Positions 23,101-34,238 of a stretch of 64,000 nucleotides of DNA are shown here, piece after piece. Source of the DNA: Lactarius indigo (taxonomy: Eukaryota; Basidiomycota; Agaricomycetes; Russulales; Russulaceae); the NCBI GenBank assembly GCA_025766275.1, contig JAFKAC010000029.1, forward strand, positions 186,001-250,000, given 5' to 3'. Below the pieces are notes generated by a model. It searched no databases and was not told where the DNA came from. It was given only the letters and a program-made list of their open reading frames with translations. The first letter of the stretch is position 1. Every line of letters starts with the position of its first letter. The translations under genes and the position numbers were made by a program.

Positions 23101-24019
23101 TGTGAGTACTTAACGTGGTGAGCGCACGCACCCTCAACAGCTAGGTTGACCTTGTCATCGACGCCTTGTACTTGCTCGCCAACGGTTTGTACTCCGTCCT
23201 TGACATCGTGTGCGACTTTCAGCACCTCCACAATCGCCATCTGGGCCTCCTGCTGCGTCAACCTATCCAGTCTGACCAACGCATCCTCGATATCCCTCCT
23301 TCCGATCAACTTCTTCAGGTATCTCTCTGAAATTCTATCAGCCACAGGAAATGTTTCATCCCAGATCGACTCACTCGTTCGTCCCTGCTTCATCTCCTTC
23401 GTCACAATCCCAAAAATCCCAAGCACCTCCACCATTATCTTCACGATGGTTTCCTTCATCGCCTCCGTTGTCGGCACTTCGGTATACGTCTCGAGCCGTC
23501 TGAAGAAGCTCTCAATGCGTCCGAAGATGTCGATGAGCGCATCTCGGCTCGCAACGACGTCCTTGGCCGCCTGTGTAGGTTCCGTATCAGAACAGTCCGA
23601 GTAAGGGATATCTAGGATGATAGCTACCAAGAGAAGGACTCCGGCACCTGCGAAAATGACTTTCGCAGGCGAGAATACCTAGAAATATGATTTCAGAGAG
23701 TAGATCGTAGGAGAATCGATCAAATGGGATTTACGAGTCCGACTCCTTCGCCAAGCGCTGCGGAGAAGGCATAGAGGACGTTGACGGTCGGAATCAACCA
23801 TTTTGTCAATGTGTCATCGCCAGACGTAGATTTCTCGAACTGTTGAACTTGAGTGCGAAGGACGGCCAGGATGTCGGCAGGGGAGTTGCAAGTCTGTAAC
23901 TGGGCCATCAACGGATGCAGGAGAAGGTCTTTCTTCGTCTTCTTCTCATATTCTTTGATGGAAGCAGAAAAGACGGCCTGGAAATTGGAAGAGGAAGAGG
24001 TGGAAGGTGTCTGAGACAT
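20161..24019 (-). CDS. NLR-C: Goodbye-NACHT-ankyrin NLR protein, complete
   Basis: Intact eight-exon paralogue of NLR-B: 24019-23735, 23678-23628, 23570-23132, 23071-22991, 22933-22757, 22698-22674, 22621-22016 and 21967-20161. The exons total 3471 bases, a 1156-codon frame plus stop. Goodbye domain first (MSQTPSTSSSSN; GVGLVFSPAKVIF; AAKDVVAS), then one coil unit (VGEQVQGVDDKVN), NACHT (GKPGSGKSILCS; IYIILDALDEC; TSRPEND), a helical arm domain, and 11 ankyrin repeats. Repeats 6-10 are nearly uniform (TPLHLASSNG, VRLLLDHGAS) and differ mainly at a few positions, as expected if they exchange or amplify. Substrate or ligand unknown; a non-self recognition role is family knowledge only. The upstream 150 bp are shared with NLR-B. 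Confidence 0.93.
20195..21270 (-). repeat. Ankyrin-repeat-coding array of NLR-C, 11 units of about 99 bp
   Basis: Successive units begin at the GSPLYYAS, HSPLVAA, NRTPLFAA, HWTPILIA, GDTALHWA, YSTPLHLA, RRTSLHEA, GCTPLHLA, GRTPLHDA, GWTPLHLA and GRTPSQVA positions. At DNA level whole stretches such as the plus-strand 'ggggtccttccgtccttctt' (20441) recur in NLR-B (5502, 5700), so the repeats have been copied or converted within and between genes. Confidence 0.8.
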
Positions 24020-24765
24020 TGCAAGAACAGCGAGGAGAGACGTCTGAGGCCCGTGGTATGATACTGGGACTGCGGGTGAGAAGTGGCCGAGTGGGAACAC
24101 CAGATCCGGAATAGTTCGCCACGAGGTTTGCCCGATGACGCCCGCCGCACTGCCTCGACAGCAGTCCTAGCTCACCCCCCCCCCCTAACACGTCACATGA
24201 CATCACGTGACTCATCGCGCGCACAAACTCGGACCTTAACTTGCCATATAACATTTTGGGAAATTAATTATGTAATTAAGTCACGTGACCAGGTACATGA
24301 AAAGTAGTACACAATGTACGCGACGCGATTTGAATCCCCGATTCCCCAAATGCCCCCCACCTCAAATGACGACTTTGCCCCCCTGCCCGAGAGCCAGCCA
24401 CTTGGCCTGATTGATTGATTAAGGTGTCCTTGTGCGCTTTATGAATTTAATTTTTTTGTTTTGTTTTTTTTAGAAAGCAGTGGGGTGAGTTTGTATCGGG
24501 CCGGGCCGCAGCGCGGCGAAATGCTAAGTCGATAGATAATTATGGAGCTTGGCCCCTTCATGTTCGCCCCACGCATTCGCCTTGCTGCTGCCTCGCTCTC
24601 TTGCCTCTCACCGACCCCCACCGCCCTCTCACTCCCTCAACAATTCTGTGGTGATTAAATTAGAGCAGTGATGAGGCCGAGAAGCGGAGAGAGAGAAGCA
24701 GCAGGTGAGTAAGATCTCTGCCCTGGTTTCGGTGTCTGACTATGTCTCGTATTCTTCCAACGCAC
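24020..24765. other. NLR-C upstream region
   Basis: First ~150 bases shared with the NLR-B flank; then unique sequence with a C run (24175-24185), a T-rich tract (24448-24470) and no gene that I can support. Confidence 0.45.
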
Positions 24766-25245
24766 GTCGACGAGCCACGTTCACTACGACTTTGCTGGCC
24801 CAGGTCCATATCCCACCATTGTTCTCTCATGACTCACCGCTGTTGCTGCACTGTCGCGTTCACTACGAGTTCGCTGGCCCAGGTCCATACCCCACCGTTG
24901 TTCTCTCATGACTTACCTCTGTCACTGCACTGTCGCGTTCGCCACGACTTCGCTGGCCCAGGTCCATACCCCACTGTTGTTCTCTCACGACTCACCGCTA
25001 CTACTGCACTGTCACGTTCGCCACGACTTCGCTGGCCCAGGTCCATACCCCACCGTTGTTCTCTCACGACTTACCGCTACTGCTGCACTGTTGCGTTCGC
25101 CACGACTTCGCTGGCCCAGGTCCATACCCCACCGTTGTTCTCTCACGACTCACCGCTGCCGCTGCACTGTCGCGTTCACTACGAGTTCGCTGGCCCAGGT
25201 CCATACCCCACCGTTGTTCTCCCACAGGCTACCGCTGCAATATTC
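24766..25245 (+). repeat. 79-bp minisatellite, six units
   Basis: The phrase 'gctggcccaggtccata' recurs at 24794, 24873, 24952, 25031, 25110 and 25189, always 79 bp apart. Units are about 90% alike by eye. The unit length is not a multiple of three, yet all three plus-strand frames stay open across several units, so the long open frames here are a by-product of the repeat and not evidence for a gene. Confidence 0.9.
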
Positions 25246-25423
25246 TTACCTGGTGTGGATATCAGTAAGTCCCTTTGCGTCCCTCTTCTGAGTGACGCTC
25301 CTGTCATTCTCACCCCGCCCATCAAATGCCCTTCCTCGCCCCTCGATAGTCGATACCTCGCCGGCATTGTCTATCTCAAACCCCTCCCGGTGCTGTCGCC
25401 CCCTCGGCCGTTCTCCTTCTCAG

Positions 25424-25815
25424 TCCAAAGGCCGCTCACGGTCAATTTGCGTATGTGACACATTGCCTGGCAATCACGTACTTTTTAATCATCTCTTTCT
25501 AGTCTCTTTCGTTGCTCGTTCGATTCCCCTTCGAACCAGAGACCGCTCATGGTCATTTTACGTATGTGATACGCTGCCTGGTAATCACGTACTCTTTAAT
25601 TATCTCTTCCTTTTCTTTTCTAGTCTCTTTCGTCGTTTGCTGGACTCCCCTTCAAACCAGAGACCGCTCATGGTCAATTTGCGTACGTGACACGCTGCCT
25701 GGTAATCACGTACTCTCTAATTATCTCTTTCTCTTTCTTTTCTAGTCTCTTTTGTCGTTCGCTGGACTCCCCTTCAAACCAAAGACCGCTCACGGTCAAT
25801 TTGCGTCTGTGACAC
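25424..25815 (+). repeat. Tandem array of ~111-122-bp units each containing an intron-like segment
   Basis: 'gtcaattt' or a close variant recurs at 25441, 25552, 25673 and 25795. Each unit carries a donor-like GTATGT/GTACGT, a CTAAT/TTAAT branch-like motif and a pyrimidine-rich TTTCTAG acceptor-like end. The last unit's donor is altered to gtctgt. No protein is recognised in the pieces between. Confidence 0.75.
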
Positions 25816-26131
25816 TTATATTACTTTACTCTTCGAGAGTTCATAGGACTTGGCGTACTATTGTTTATTCCATTATCTTTTCTTTTCTTTTTTCTTTGTG
25901 GGCTCACGGGACTTAGCGTACTATTGTTTATTCATGGGGAGCAGGGTCTTGTCGCATTATGCCCACGCTTGTCTCATCCCGTACAAGTAACTTATGTGTC
26001 GTTCACTGTGTGCCGTGTTATGAGTCAAGTAATTTCAGCTGCGGGTATATTTATGACTAAAAATATGTCAGAGAACATCTGGCACGTAAGGAAGTATACT
26101 GTATTACTTAAAAATCGAGCCATGTGTTGTA
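25816..26131. other. Unassigned T-rich spacer
   Basis: Contains a short direct repeat ('cttagcgtactattgtttattc', once near 25850 as a variant and once near 25913). No gene seen. Confidence 0.4.
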
Positions 26132-26487
26132 TCAGGTGTCACGATCACGGCATGGACGTGATCGATAAAATAGTGCACTTGCGGTTGACCTTTCCCATGT
26201 CAACGGGGAGGCAACCCGACTTGAATTCAAACGTCTTTCTCGACTAAGACAGTTTTGCGCGAGCTTGAGGAACCCGGCACCCTCCTTTTCCAGCGTCCTC
26301 AAAAACCAGTGGTCTTGAAACTTGACTTGGTATTCGAGGCCGTCGCAGAATTCTCGGATGATGTGTATGTAATTTTCCATTTCTTCTTTAACCGTCTTTT
26401 TCTCAACGTTGCCTCCAGTATCGATCAGTGCGTCGTCGTCGTCATCGTCAGACTGAGGACCTGAGTTGTCCACTTCGTTTCCAGCTG
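26132..26487 (-). pseudogene. Fragment of an unrecognised coding sequence abutting Gypsy-1
   Basis: Open on the minus strand from the Gypsy-1 LTR border to a stop at 26132. It has an acidic stretch (SDDDDDDALIDTGGN) followed by a charged helical segment (MENYIHIIREFCDGLEYQVKF, LSRERRLNSS). The absence of a start and the abrupt border suggest that Gypsy-1 inserted into this gene or element. I have a faint memory of similar proteins near basidiomycete retroelements but cannot name a family. Confidence 0.4.
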
Positions 26488-26942
26488 TGTTGTAACGCCG
26501 TCACGACGTTAGCTCGACTTGAGCTCTGGCAAGGCGACTCTGTAACTTAGCTGATCACGCCTCGGAGGCATATGGCACAAAGGCAAGTTCTAGACGTTCG
26601 AAGACACTAGTATAACTGCAGCACTCTAACCCGGGTAAGGGTGAGGATCGAATAGAGACGAAGAAGTGACGATTGAAGAAGACCAAGATGGCGCGTCTTG
26701 GTCTTCCACAGCTGCGTTAAATACAAGAAGAGCAGGCTTTCAAGCGCTGCTATGAGTCACAGTAATGTAGCGTCCAACGTATCGCGTAAGTAACTCAATC
26801 CTAATACTACTACTACCTGTACTAGGATCGAGTCATCCTTCAACACCTAACTCCTATCGTAAACCCCGAGTCCGTGACTAATCTACCTTACTGCTGTAGC
26901 CACAACTGGTACAGTAAGGGTCCAATGCATGCAACCGTAACA
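26488..26942 (-). repeat. Gypsy-1 3' LTR
   Basis: About 452-455 bp (start at 26488 or 26491), beginning tgt(tg)taacgcc and ending gtaaca, followed by 'tcacccccttttt'. The same layout, including that junction, is seen at the Gypsy-2 LTR (34239-34746), and the two share a tract around 'gattgaagaagaccaagatg'. No partner LTR is present in the window. Confidence 0.75.
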
Positions 26943-26972
26943 TCACCCCCTTTTTAACGTGAGACCCCAGAC

Positions 26973-28122
26973 TCACCGGAAGTCCCGCGCTGTCCAAGTC
27001 GACTGCTCGTTGCTAATCCTCTCGAACACGTTAGCCCTCTCTAGTCGGTAGATGCAGTCCCTCTTGTCGTCTCTTGCCGACAGCCACATGGCCTGAAGTT
27101 GACGGATGCGGGCGGCAAGCCTCTCCTCTTCGTACGCGGCCGCCTGATAGCGCGTCACCTCCGCAGTGAGGGACTCGTCCCCGATGTGGTTCAGTGCGCG
27201 GTCAGTGATTTTGTCGGAGGTGAGGATGACCAAGTCCTCGTGGGCGATGAAGGCGCGTCCCGCAGCCGATAGCATCAGGAAAGCGTAGAGGGGTTTGCCA
27301 TATAGGTGGGGAGATCCTGGGATGAGTCCCAGTACAAAGGGGTTCGCACCTCCAACAATCTGCACATGGCTGGCATTCCTCTCTATGCCGTCGGGTCCAG
27401 TGATGGGGAAGTGAATGTAATGGGGCTGTCAATTCGCCCTGAACCCCTCAGGTGCAAGGACCTGCGCGGGGTCATCGTCGTGCGTGATGGGGGTATGTAA
27501 TGCGACGCCTGGGCAGTCGCACACTGTCCTCGAGACATGGTGGTTCCGTCGGTGTGAATGAGCCATGGGGTGATTCGGGGATTAGTAGGGTGGCTGTGCG
27601 TTCGAAGGAGGGGGTGTCTGACCGGGTAGTAATCCTTCGTCGTCAGCAGTGAGTCCTCGTCGTTAGGGAGCGCTGCCTGCGCTGCCAGCAACTCGCTCAA
27701 CCTCCTCTGCGCTAAGCGCAACTGTTCGTCGGCCCACTGCCTTCGCCGCCTTCCGCCAGTCCTCCGCTGCTTCTAACTCCTGTTGGGTCTTCGAGGGGAC
27801 GGTCGGCAGGGAGAATTCCCCTTGTGCCGATGAGGTCGTCACCTGGGGGAATGACTAGCAACGGGTTCTTCGATTGCCGTTGTTGTCTCGGAAGATGTGA
27901 GGGACTGGCATGCTGCTGCTCATCGTCGGGCTGGTGAGTCGGGTCGGGGAACCTCTGTAGGACATTAGCCCACTCTTGAGCGGTGATATGCCCCAGTTCG
28001 CATGTTTGCAGGTGTGTACGGAGTGAGCTGGACCTGTTGAACCACGGTTTCTTCGTCGTCTTCGACTGAGGATTGGCGGCGTCTTGTGCGACTTGGTCGA
28101 GGAGGATCGCCTGTGGTGACAT
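26973..28122 (-). pseudogene. Gypsy-1 3' accessory ORF (homologue of the Gypsy-2 one)
   Basis: Coding pieces downstream of the chromodomain share with Gypsy-2 the core PFVLGL-PGS--LYGKPLYA and a C-terminal charged helical part that includes YRLERAN (YHLERAN in Gypsy-2). Frames change at least twice (near 27715 and 27390). Function unknown; see the Gypsy-2 copy at 34779-35561. Confidence 0.6.
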
Positions 28123-28199
28123 GTCTGAGAGGAGAGGTGGGCATAGAAGTATGAGAGGATCGGAGGTAGGAGTGATACTCTCCCTGATCGTCCTTAGGC

Positions 28200-31100
28200 T
28201 GGCTTTTAAGATGTCGTATGGCTAGTTCGGCCCTGCTTGATACTCCTTTATCGCCTTCATGGAGCAAACACATCATCCTTATCGACCCACTGGTCCTCCG
28301 AGTCTGGATAGCCCTTCCATTTGACAAGATACTGCAGCTTTTTCTTCCTGCCGAAGTGCCGGGAGTCCACGATGGCCTCGACTTCGTACTCCTCCTTCAC
28401 CTTCCACAAGATCCGGCAGTGGACACGGGAAATTTTCGCCATGAAAGGTTGTGCTCTTGTACGGCGTGAGAAGATCGATGTGAAACACTGGATGGATGCT
28501 CCACTGTGTGGGAAGTTCGAGGACGATAGTTGTAAGGGGACATCACCTGAACCACCTTAAACGGTCCATGGCGTCGCAGCTGCTAGTTTTGCCATGGGTT
28601 GGATTGGTCTGTAAGTGTTTTCCTTCCAGCCACACTTGATCACCGACTTGATAGCGTGGGGTATCTTTGTGCCAGACCCAGCTATCTTGTGCCTTCTTGA
28701 TAAGGTCCTGGGCGAGTTGGCGCGCTTCCTTTAGCTTGTGTCAGTCTGGTGATCGCGTTTGGAATTGGAGATGGCTTATCCTGCCCAATCAGCCGTCAGG
28801 ATTGTACCCCATCAGGAGCATGAATGGTGACTGCTTCGTGTGCTCGTGGGGCCAATTAGTTGTGAGCAAATTCTGCTATGGGAAGATACTCCGCCCAGTT
28901 AGTCTTGGCGCTCATTAGCCCAGAATCGCAGATATTGTTCGAGCCACTGATTGGTCCGCTCAGACTGTCCAGTCCTGTACGTGGGTGATAGGCCGTGGAA
29001 ATGTTCTGTTGGATGCCCAATATGCGGCATACCTCCCTTATGAATTTGGAGGTGAACCGGGGGTCACGGTCGCTAATGATTTTACGCGGTAACCCAAATC
29101 GTCTGAATATGTGGTTGACGTACAAAATGGCGGTTCCTTCCGCTGTGACCTCTTCATTGCATGGAATAAATATAGAGGCCTTGCTACAGTCGTGGTCGGT
29201 GATGGTCAGAATACTGTCGTACGACTGTGAGGTTGGCAATTTGGTGATGAAGTCTAGGGCGATGGTGTGGAAAGGAGGGGCGTCCGTGGCAGCAGTAATT
29301 GGGTGTAGTGGGGCACGAGTTGGTCGAGTGTTGACCTTGTTTCGCTGGCAGTCAGCACATCCTGTGACATACTCATATACATCTCGACGAATGCTTGGCC
29401 ACCAGTGGTGTCGTTCCACGATTCGTTGTGTTCTACTTATCCCGGGATGTCCGTGTACTGGTGGGTCATGATGATCTTGTATGATGGCCCGATATGTCGT
29501 CATTGGTCCTGTGACCACCAGCTTGCCCATCCTTGTACCATTCTCCCTCTATCTTTTTGAGGCGATGGGCATCGACCCAGGCTTTGATTCATGGCGGGGT
29601 CTTGTCAGTCGCCTCAGTTGTTGCATCATAGGATGTATTTCCAATGTGCGTGCGGCATTAGTGACTCGCACGAATACCTCCGGAGGTAAGACAACCACAC
29701 CTTGGTTATCTTCTTCTCCCTGATCGTAATCTGGTCGTCTTGATAGCGCATCCGCTCTACCGTTGTTCTTCCCTTTGATATGATGGATTTCGAAGTCGTA
29801 TTCCATCAGTTCCAGCACTTCTCGGGCGACCTCTCGACTGATCTTTTGTGGTGTCTTCCAGTACTGCAGGTTCAAGTGATCTGAGAATATTTTGATCTTG
29901 TGTGGGGATCCCTGCGAGTAGGGGGCGCCAGTGCCGGAGAGCTTTTACGATGGCAAGAAGTTCTAGGTCGTAGATGTCGTAATTGCATTCTGCTTCGCTC
30001 AGCGTTGCAGAGTAGTATCCTATTGGGTGCTTGCGCCCATCATTTTTCTTTTGCAGAAGAACTGCACCCACCGCGAACCCAGAGGCATCAACCTCCAGTT
30101 CAAATTGTTCTTGCAAGTTGGGATGTGCTGATGTGCTAGCACTGGTTCTTCGGTGACGAGGCGCTTGAGTGTTTTGAACGCGTGGTCTTCTTCCTCCGTC
30201 CATCGCCATTCAGCGTCCTTTCTCATAAGTCGATTTAGCGGTCGGGCGTGTGTGGCGAAACCTCGGATAAATAAGCGGTAAAAGTTGCAGAACCCCAAGA
30301 AAGAGCGTACGTCCCTGACTTTTGTTGGTGTCGGCCAGTCTTTGATGCCTCGAACTTTTACCGGATCCATGCGAGTTACCCCCTTTTCAAGGATTACCCC
30401 CAGGTAATCCATCCGAGGTTGGTGGAAAAGGCACTTCTCGAGTTTAAAGTACAGGTCATGTTCCTGGGCAACGCGAAGAACATCTGTGACCGCCGCGATG
30501 TGGTCCGCGGAGCCGCGACCTTCGCAGTGTTGCAATTCCGATGTTGTCCATATATACACGGATAACGGTGCCGCGGAGTTCATGCTTGGCAATCGTATCC
30601 CGATAGATGTGGTTCATCATTGTCTGAAAAGTCGCGGGTGAGTTTGTAAGGCCGAAGAACATGACCGTTGGTTCGAAGAGGCCGTATTTGGTTTTGAAGG
30701 CCGCCTTCTCTTGATCGCCGTCCCGAATGCGAATGTTATTGTACCCCCAACGGATATCAAGTTTGGTATAGATGTGCGCATTGCTAAGGTCATAGATGAG
30801 GTCTTGGATAAGGGGAAGGGGGTATTGGTTGCATATGGTATGGGAATTGATCACCCGGTAGTCCTGTACTGGGCATAGTTTTCCATCCTTCTTTTTAACA
30901 AAGAAAAATGATGACGCGTACGGGGAAATCGAAGGACGTAGGTATCCTTGCTTGAGTTTTTCGTCCTAGAAATTCCTTAAGCTTGCCCTCTTCTTCCTGT
31001 GTTAATGGATATATTTTGCAGTCTATCGCTGACGGGGTATTTGGTTTAAAGTCAATGGCATGATCCCATGGTCTGGTGGGGGGAAATCGTTGAGAAGCTT

Positions 31101-31767
31101 CTTCGCTAAAGAGCTTCTGGAACGCTTGGTAGACCACTGGTAACTCCACGGGTGATTCTTCTCTTTTGGCCTGAATCGCCAGTTCAGTGGATGTGGTGGC
31201 GCGTAGATATGCATTTTCTTCATCCAATTCCTCAGCGATCTCCTCCTTTTGGTTATCAGTGAGAGCAGCGGCGATAATTGTATGCTGGTGGAGGCTATCC
31301 TGTGTACTAATCACCACCAGCATGATTTCTTCGTGTATTGCCGCGTCACGCCAGTTAATGGTCGGCTCATAGGTGGCCAGCCATGGATAGCCTAACACGA
31401 TCTCTTCGGTCCCAAGATCTGTTACGAGGAACCGCATCGTCCTGTGATACCCTTTGGCGTATACATCAAGATCTGTAAAGTGAGTGATGGACCCAGCTTT
31501 ATTTTCTGTTTGATCGATGTTCCAGATTTTTCGTGGTTGGGCCAGTGACTGGGTGCCGATGCCCATTTTCCTTATGAAGTTTGGATGTATGAAGTTGTCG
31601 GTGGCTCCGGAGTCCACCAGTACTCTTATGTCGGCCATTCGGTAATTCGTGCGTATCGAGACTGGAATTCGAAGAGAACGAAAGCGCGTCATGATTACAG
31701 AATTACAATTTAAAGCCCTCACCCAGGCCGATGGGTTCAGGCGCTCCGAAAACCCTCTTTTCCCCAT
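28200..31767 (-). pseudogene. Gypsy-1 Pol: protease, reverse transcriptase, RNase H, integrase, chromodomain (broken)
   Basis: Protease VLVDSGATDNF at about 31620; reverse transcriptase 30895-30500 with YPLPLIQDL and an altered active site (YMDN where Gypsy-2 has YMDD); RNase H about 30130-29750 (ELEVDASGF, YDLELLAIVKALRHW); integrase 29530-28870 with the HHCC-like zinc region (GHPGI, CADCQRNK) and DFITKLP; chromodomain 28442-28260 (LQYLVKWKGYPDSEDQWV). Frameshifts lie near 30970, 30535 and 28975. Not functional. Confidence 0.8.
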
Positions 31768-32195
31768 AAGTCCTGCAATATCAGGTCCTTTACCTCGTCA
31801 GGTGCGTTTGCGACTCCAGTAAGCCACTCCTTGGCCCGTTCTTCGGCTGTTTTACTAGTCGAAGCGACTTGTATTTGAGCCGGCGGTATTTCTTGTGTGT
31901 AATAGTCAGTCTCCGCTACTTGCACTGTGGGAGGTCCGGTGTTCTGCGGTTGCCATTGTCGTGGCTGTCTGGGATGGGGGCAATTTTGTGAGAGGTGACC
32001 CGGAGCATTGCAATTGTAGCACAACACCGTCCTTAGGTCTCGTCGTGACCCTCCTCTCCCTCGCCCCCTCACACCAGGTCCTCCCCTGGGCAGAAAGGGG
32101 GGTGAGCTTGTGTAGGGCGGCTTACCGTAATCGATTTCTTCTGATCCTGCCAATCTTGCCCTCGTTCGGTCCGCTGATACACCCGGCGCGCCGCT
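31737..32195 (-). pseudogene. Gypsy-1 Gag C-terminus with zinc knuckle
   Basis: Contains SADRTRARLAGSEE (compare SADRIRGRLAGAED in Gypsy-2) and the CCHC knuckle CYNCNAPGHLSQNC. The N-terminal Gag part is missing at the border near 32195. Its end overlaps Pol by about 30 bases at the proposed frameshift site 31749-31755. Confidence 0.75.
31749..31755 (-). promoter_or_regulatory. Candidate -1 ribosomal frameshift heptamer, Gypsy-1
   Basis: In the Gag frame the message reads G GGT TTT just before the Gag stop, and the Pol frame lies at -1. The same heptamer and position occur in Gypsy-2 (54935-54941). Twelve bases downstream both can form a short ACCCA/TGGGT stem. Confidence 0.5.
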
Positions 32196-33174
32196 AAGCG
32201 TTAATTTTCGCAGATCTAAGCTAATACGACAATATGCGGCAGACCGGCCCAACCGGCCCGTCTAGAGTACTGCGATCGGTCACTCTCGGTGGCGGGAAGA
32301 GCGGCCCGTGGTGATGGGCCGAGACGCCCGAATATTCTAGCCGCATATGCGAACGGTAGCCTACTGCTGCAATCACGGGTGCGGCCCCAGCGTGGGGTAC
32401 GAGACGGTGCCTATATTAGCGCGGAACATGTGAAAGCCCCAGAAACCGATCAGGGCCGACATGGCGAATAGCGACATACCGGAGCGGCCGAGCAGAATCA
32501 CAGGCGCGGCCATGGCGCGAATAGGCAAAGCAGCACCTAGGGTTGGTAAGGCGACACCCCAGAGAAGAGCGGATCAGACCGGTGTGGGTTTAAGGCAGGA
32601 GAGTAAGATGGACGTTCAGCAAGGGAAAAGTGGCGAGGTGCGGATTCAGTCGGCGAGCGGCAGCACATAAATAGCTCTATACCACAGGTACAAGAACAGC
32701 AACCTTCGGGGAGCCCATAGCGACCTCATTCTATTCATACGCTCATATCCTACTATTCGATTATCTACGACATCTATTCTATTTTGATTTCGCGAAGCAC
32801 CCGTGTGTGCATATTCGGCTATACCTCGGCTATTCGCAGCCCCGCGTCGCGTTAAGACTACATCGCTCTCACCTCGGTCGGCTTCGGCTCGTTCGGTCCC
32901 GCGTCGGTGCGCCTTCGGTTAAAGTCACCATCGGCCGGATTATCGGTCCTATATTCCCTGACTTCTCGAACCCAATATCACTCCTTTACCGGTCGTTCTT
33001 GCGTTTAGCGACGGTTTAGGGTATCAACGTGACACATCACGTGACCGTCGGAGAGCGAAATTCAAACTCCGATTTCGGATTTTCCCTTTTAGGAAGCTGA
33101 TGACATAAGCCCGGTCCGGTCCGGTCCGGTTCTAAGCGCCTTGAGTCACGACCAGGTTTATAGGTTCGTGACAC
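32172..33174 (+). repeat. LTR-like block of about 1 kb between Gypsy-1 and Copia-2
   Basis: Noncoding, GC-rich. It has a TATA-like 'cacataaatagctctat' at about 32664-32680 and ends with ttcgtgaca exactly where the Copia-2 reverse-transcriptase frame breaks (33174/33175). The terminal GTGACA and a TG start near 32172 would suit a long LTR in plus orientation, but I find no matching target duplication and no second copy. It could be a solo LTR with rearranged borders or the end of a deleted element. It includes a short (ccggt)n run at 33112-33131. Confidence 0.4.
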
Positions 33175-34238
33175 TGCGCGACTAGGCGCGCCTTGTACCA
33201 GACGACCTTGCCTGAGGCGTCCTTCTTGGCCTTGAAGACCCACTTGGAGCCGATGACGTTGGCTCCAGGCGGCGCGTGCTTGAGCGTCCAGGTGCCGGCG
33301 GTGTGTAGGGTGGAGAGCTCCTCGCGAATGGCTTGTTCCCATAAGGGCCAGTCGGGCCGGCGCTTTGCTTCAGCAAGGTTGCGGGGTTTGAGTGCTTCGG
33401 AGTTGGCCGTTTCAGCCACCAAAGCCATTTCAACTCCGACCCAATCTTCGCACAAAATTGGCAAGCCACTTTCGACCGACCACGCCATATCGATGGAGTC
33501 CTCTTCATCTTCAGCAAAACTCCCAGGGACGGAAATCCCCCTGGGAATCACTGGGTCCGAACGGCGTGTAGAGGCGACACCTACGCTGGCTTGGAGCTCT
33601 CGCACGATGCGAGATGGTCTGCGGATGCGCGTGGCATGTGCTGGCTCTGGCTCTGGCTCTGGCTCTGGCAGCATGGACTCAACCTCGGACAGTGATGACA
33701 ACGACAATAGTGACGACTGCCGGGAGGGGGGTTCTGGTGCTGGCTGTGAGGGTGCAGTCGGTGACAGCGGCGGGGGCGACAGCAGCGGTATCGACGCGGC
33801 GCGCGGCTTGCATGAAGTTTTGGAGGTGGGTACATCAATTTTCTCCCCCTCGAGCCGCTCAGCCGCAGCGAAATAGACGTTCCGCTCGACGCCAACCGCC
33901 TTGGTGGCTGGCCAATATACCCGATGGCCACGCGACTCAACGTCGAAGCCCAGCCATTTACCCTCGCGGGCACGAGGCGCAAGCTTGGAGCCGTCTGGGT
34001 CGTGCACCCAGACCGTCTCCCCGAAGCGCTTTAGGCCGGACAGGTTAGGCGGCGCTCCGTACAGCGCCTGCCAGGGCGTTCGGCCTCCAAGGGCCCGCGT
34101 GGAAGTGCGGTTCTTGAGCCACGTTGAATGCCGGAGGGCTTCCCCCCACATGCTCTGGGGGAGGGCCGCCATATGGAGCAGCGCATGCATCTTCTCGACG
34201 AGCGTTCGATTGAGATGCTCCGCGACGCCGTTCAACTG
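33175..34238 (-). pseudogene. Copia-2 Pol, distal part: integrase end and reverse-transcriptase start
   Basis: Continues the Copia-2 frame interrupted at 58047. Begins LNGVAEHLNRTLVEKM (integrase glutamate region), then WLKNRTSTRAL, a proline/serine/EP-rich spacer with a TCTGGC hexamer run near 33640-33670, then the reverse-transcriptase start (GANVIGSKWVFKAKK, WYKARLVAQ), where it stops at the LTR-like block. The rest of reverse transcriptase, RNase H and the 3' LTR are not found in the window. No internal stop. Confidence 0.85.

Larger units (their letters stand above)
26488..32195 (-). mobile_element. Gypsy-1: degraded Ty3/Gypsy chromovirus, 5' end missing
   Basis: A single LTR lies on the left (3' end of the element). 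Going right the order is 3' ORF, chromodomain, integrase, RNase H, reverse transcriptase, protease and the end of Gag. There is no second LTR: the Gag homology stops near 32175-32195 at the border of an unrelated LTR-like block. Small indels break reverse transcriptase and integrase. The order integrase then chromodomain at the end of Pol marks a chromovirus. Confidence 0.85.

Noticed and set aside
24742..25458. A 238-codon plus-strand frame rich in repeated PHRCSLTT-like motifs
   Set aside because: It arises from the 79-bp minisatellite, cycles through frames and has no family resemblance or convincing start context.
26132..33174. A single large element bounded by TGTCAC-like and GTGACA-like ends
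   Set aside because: The sequences next to the two ends do not match each other, so they are not paired LTRs.
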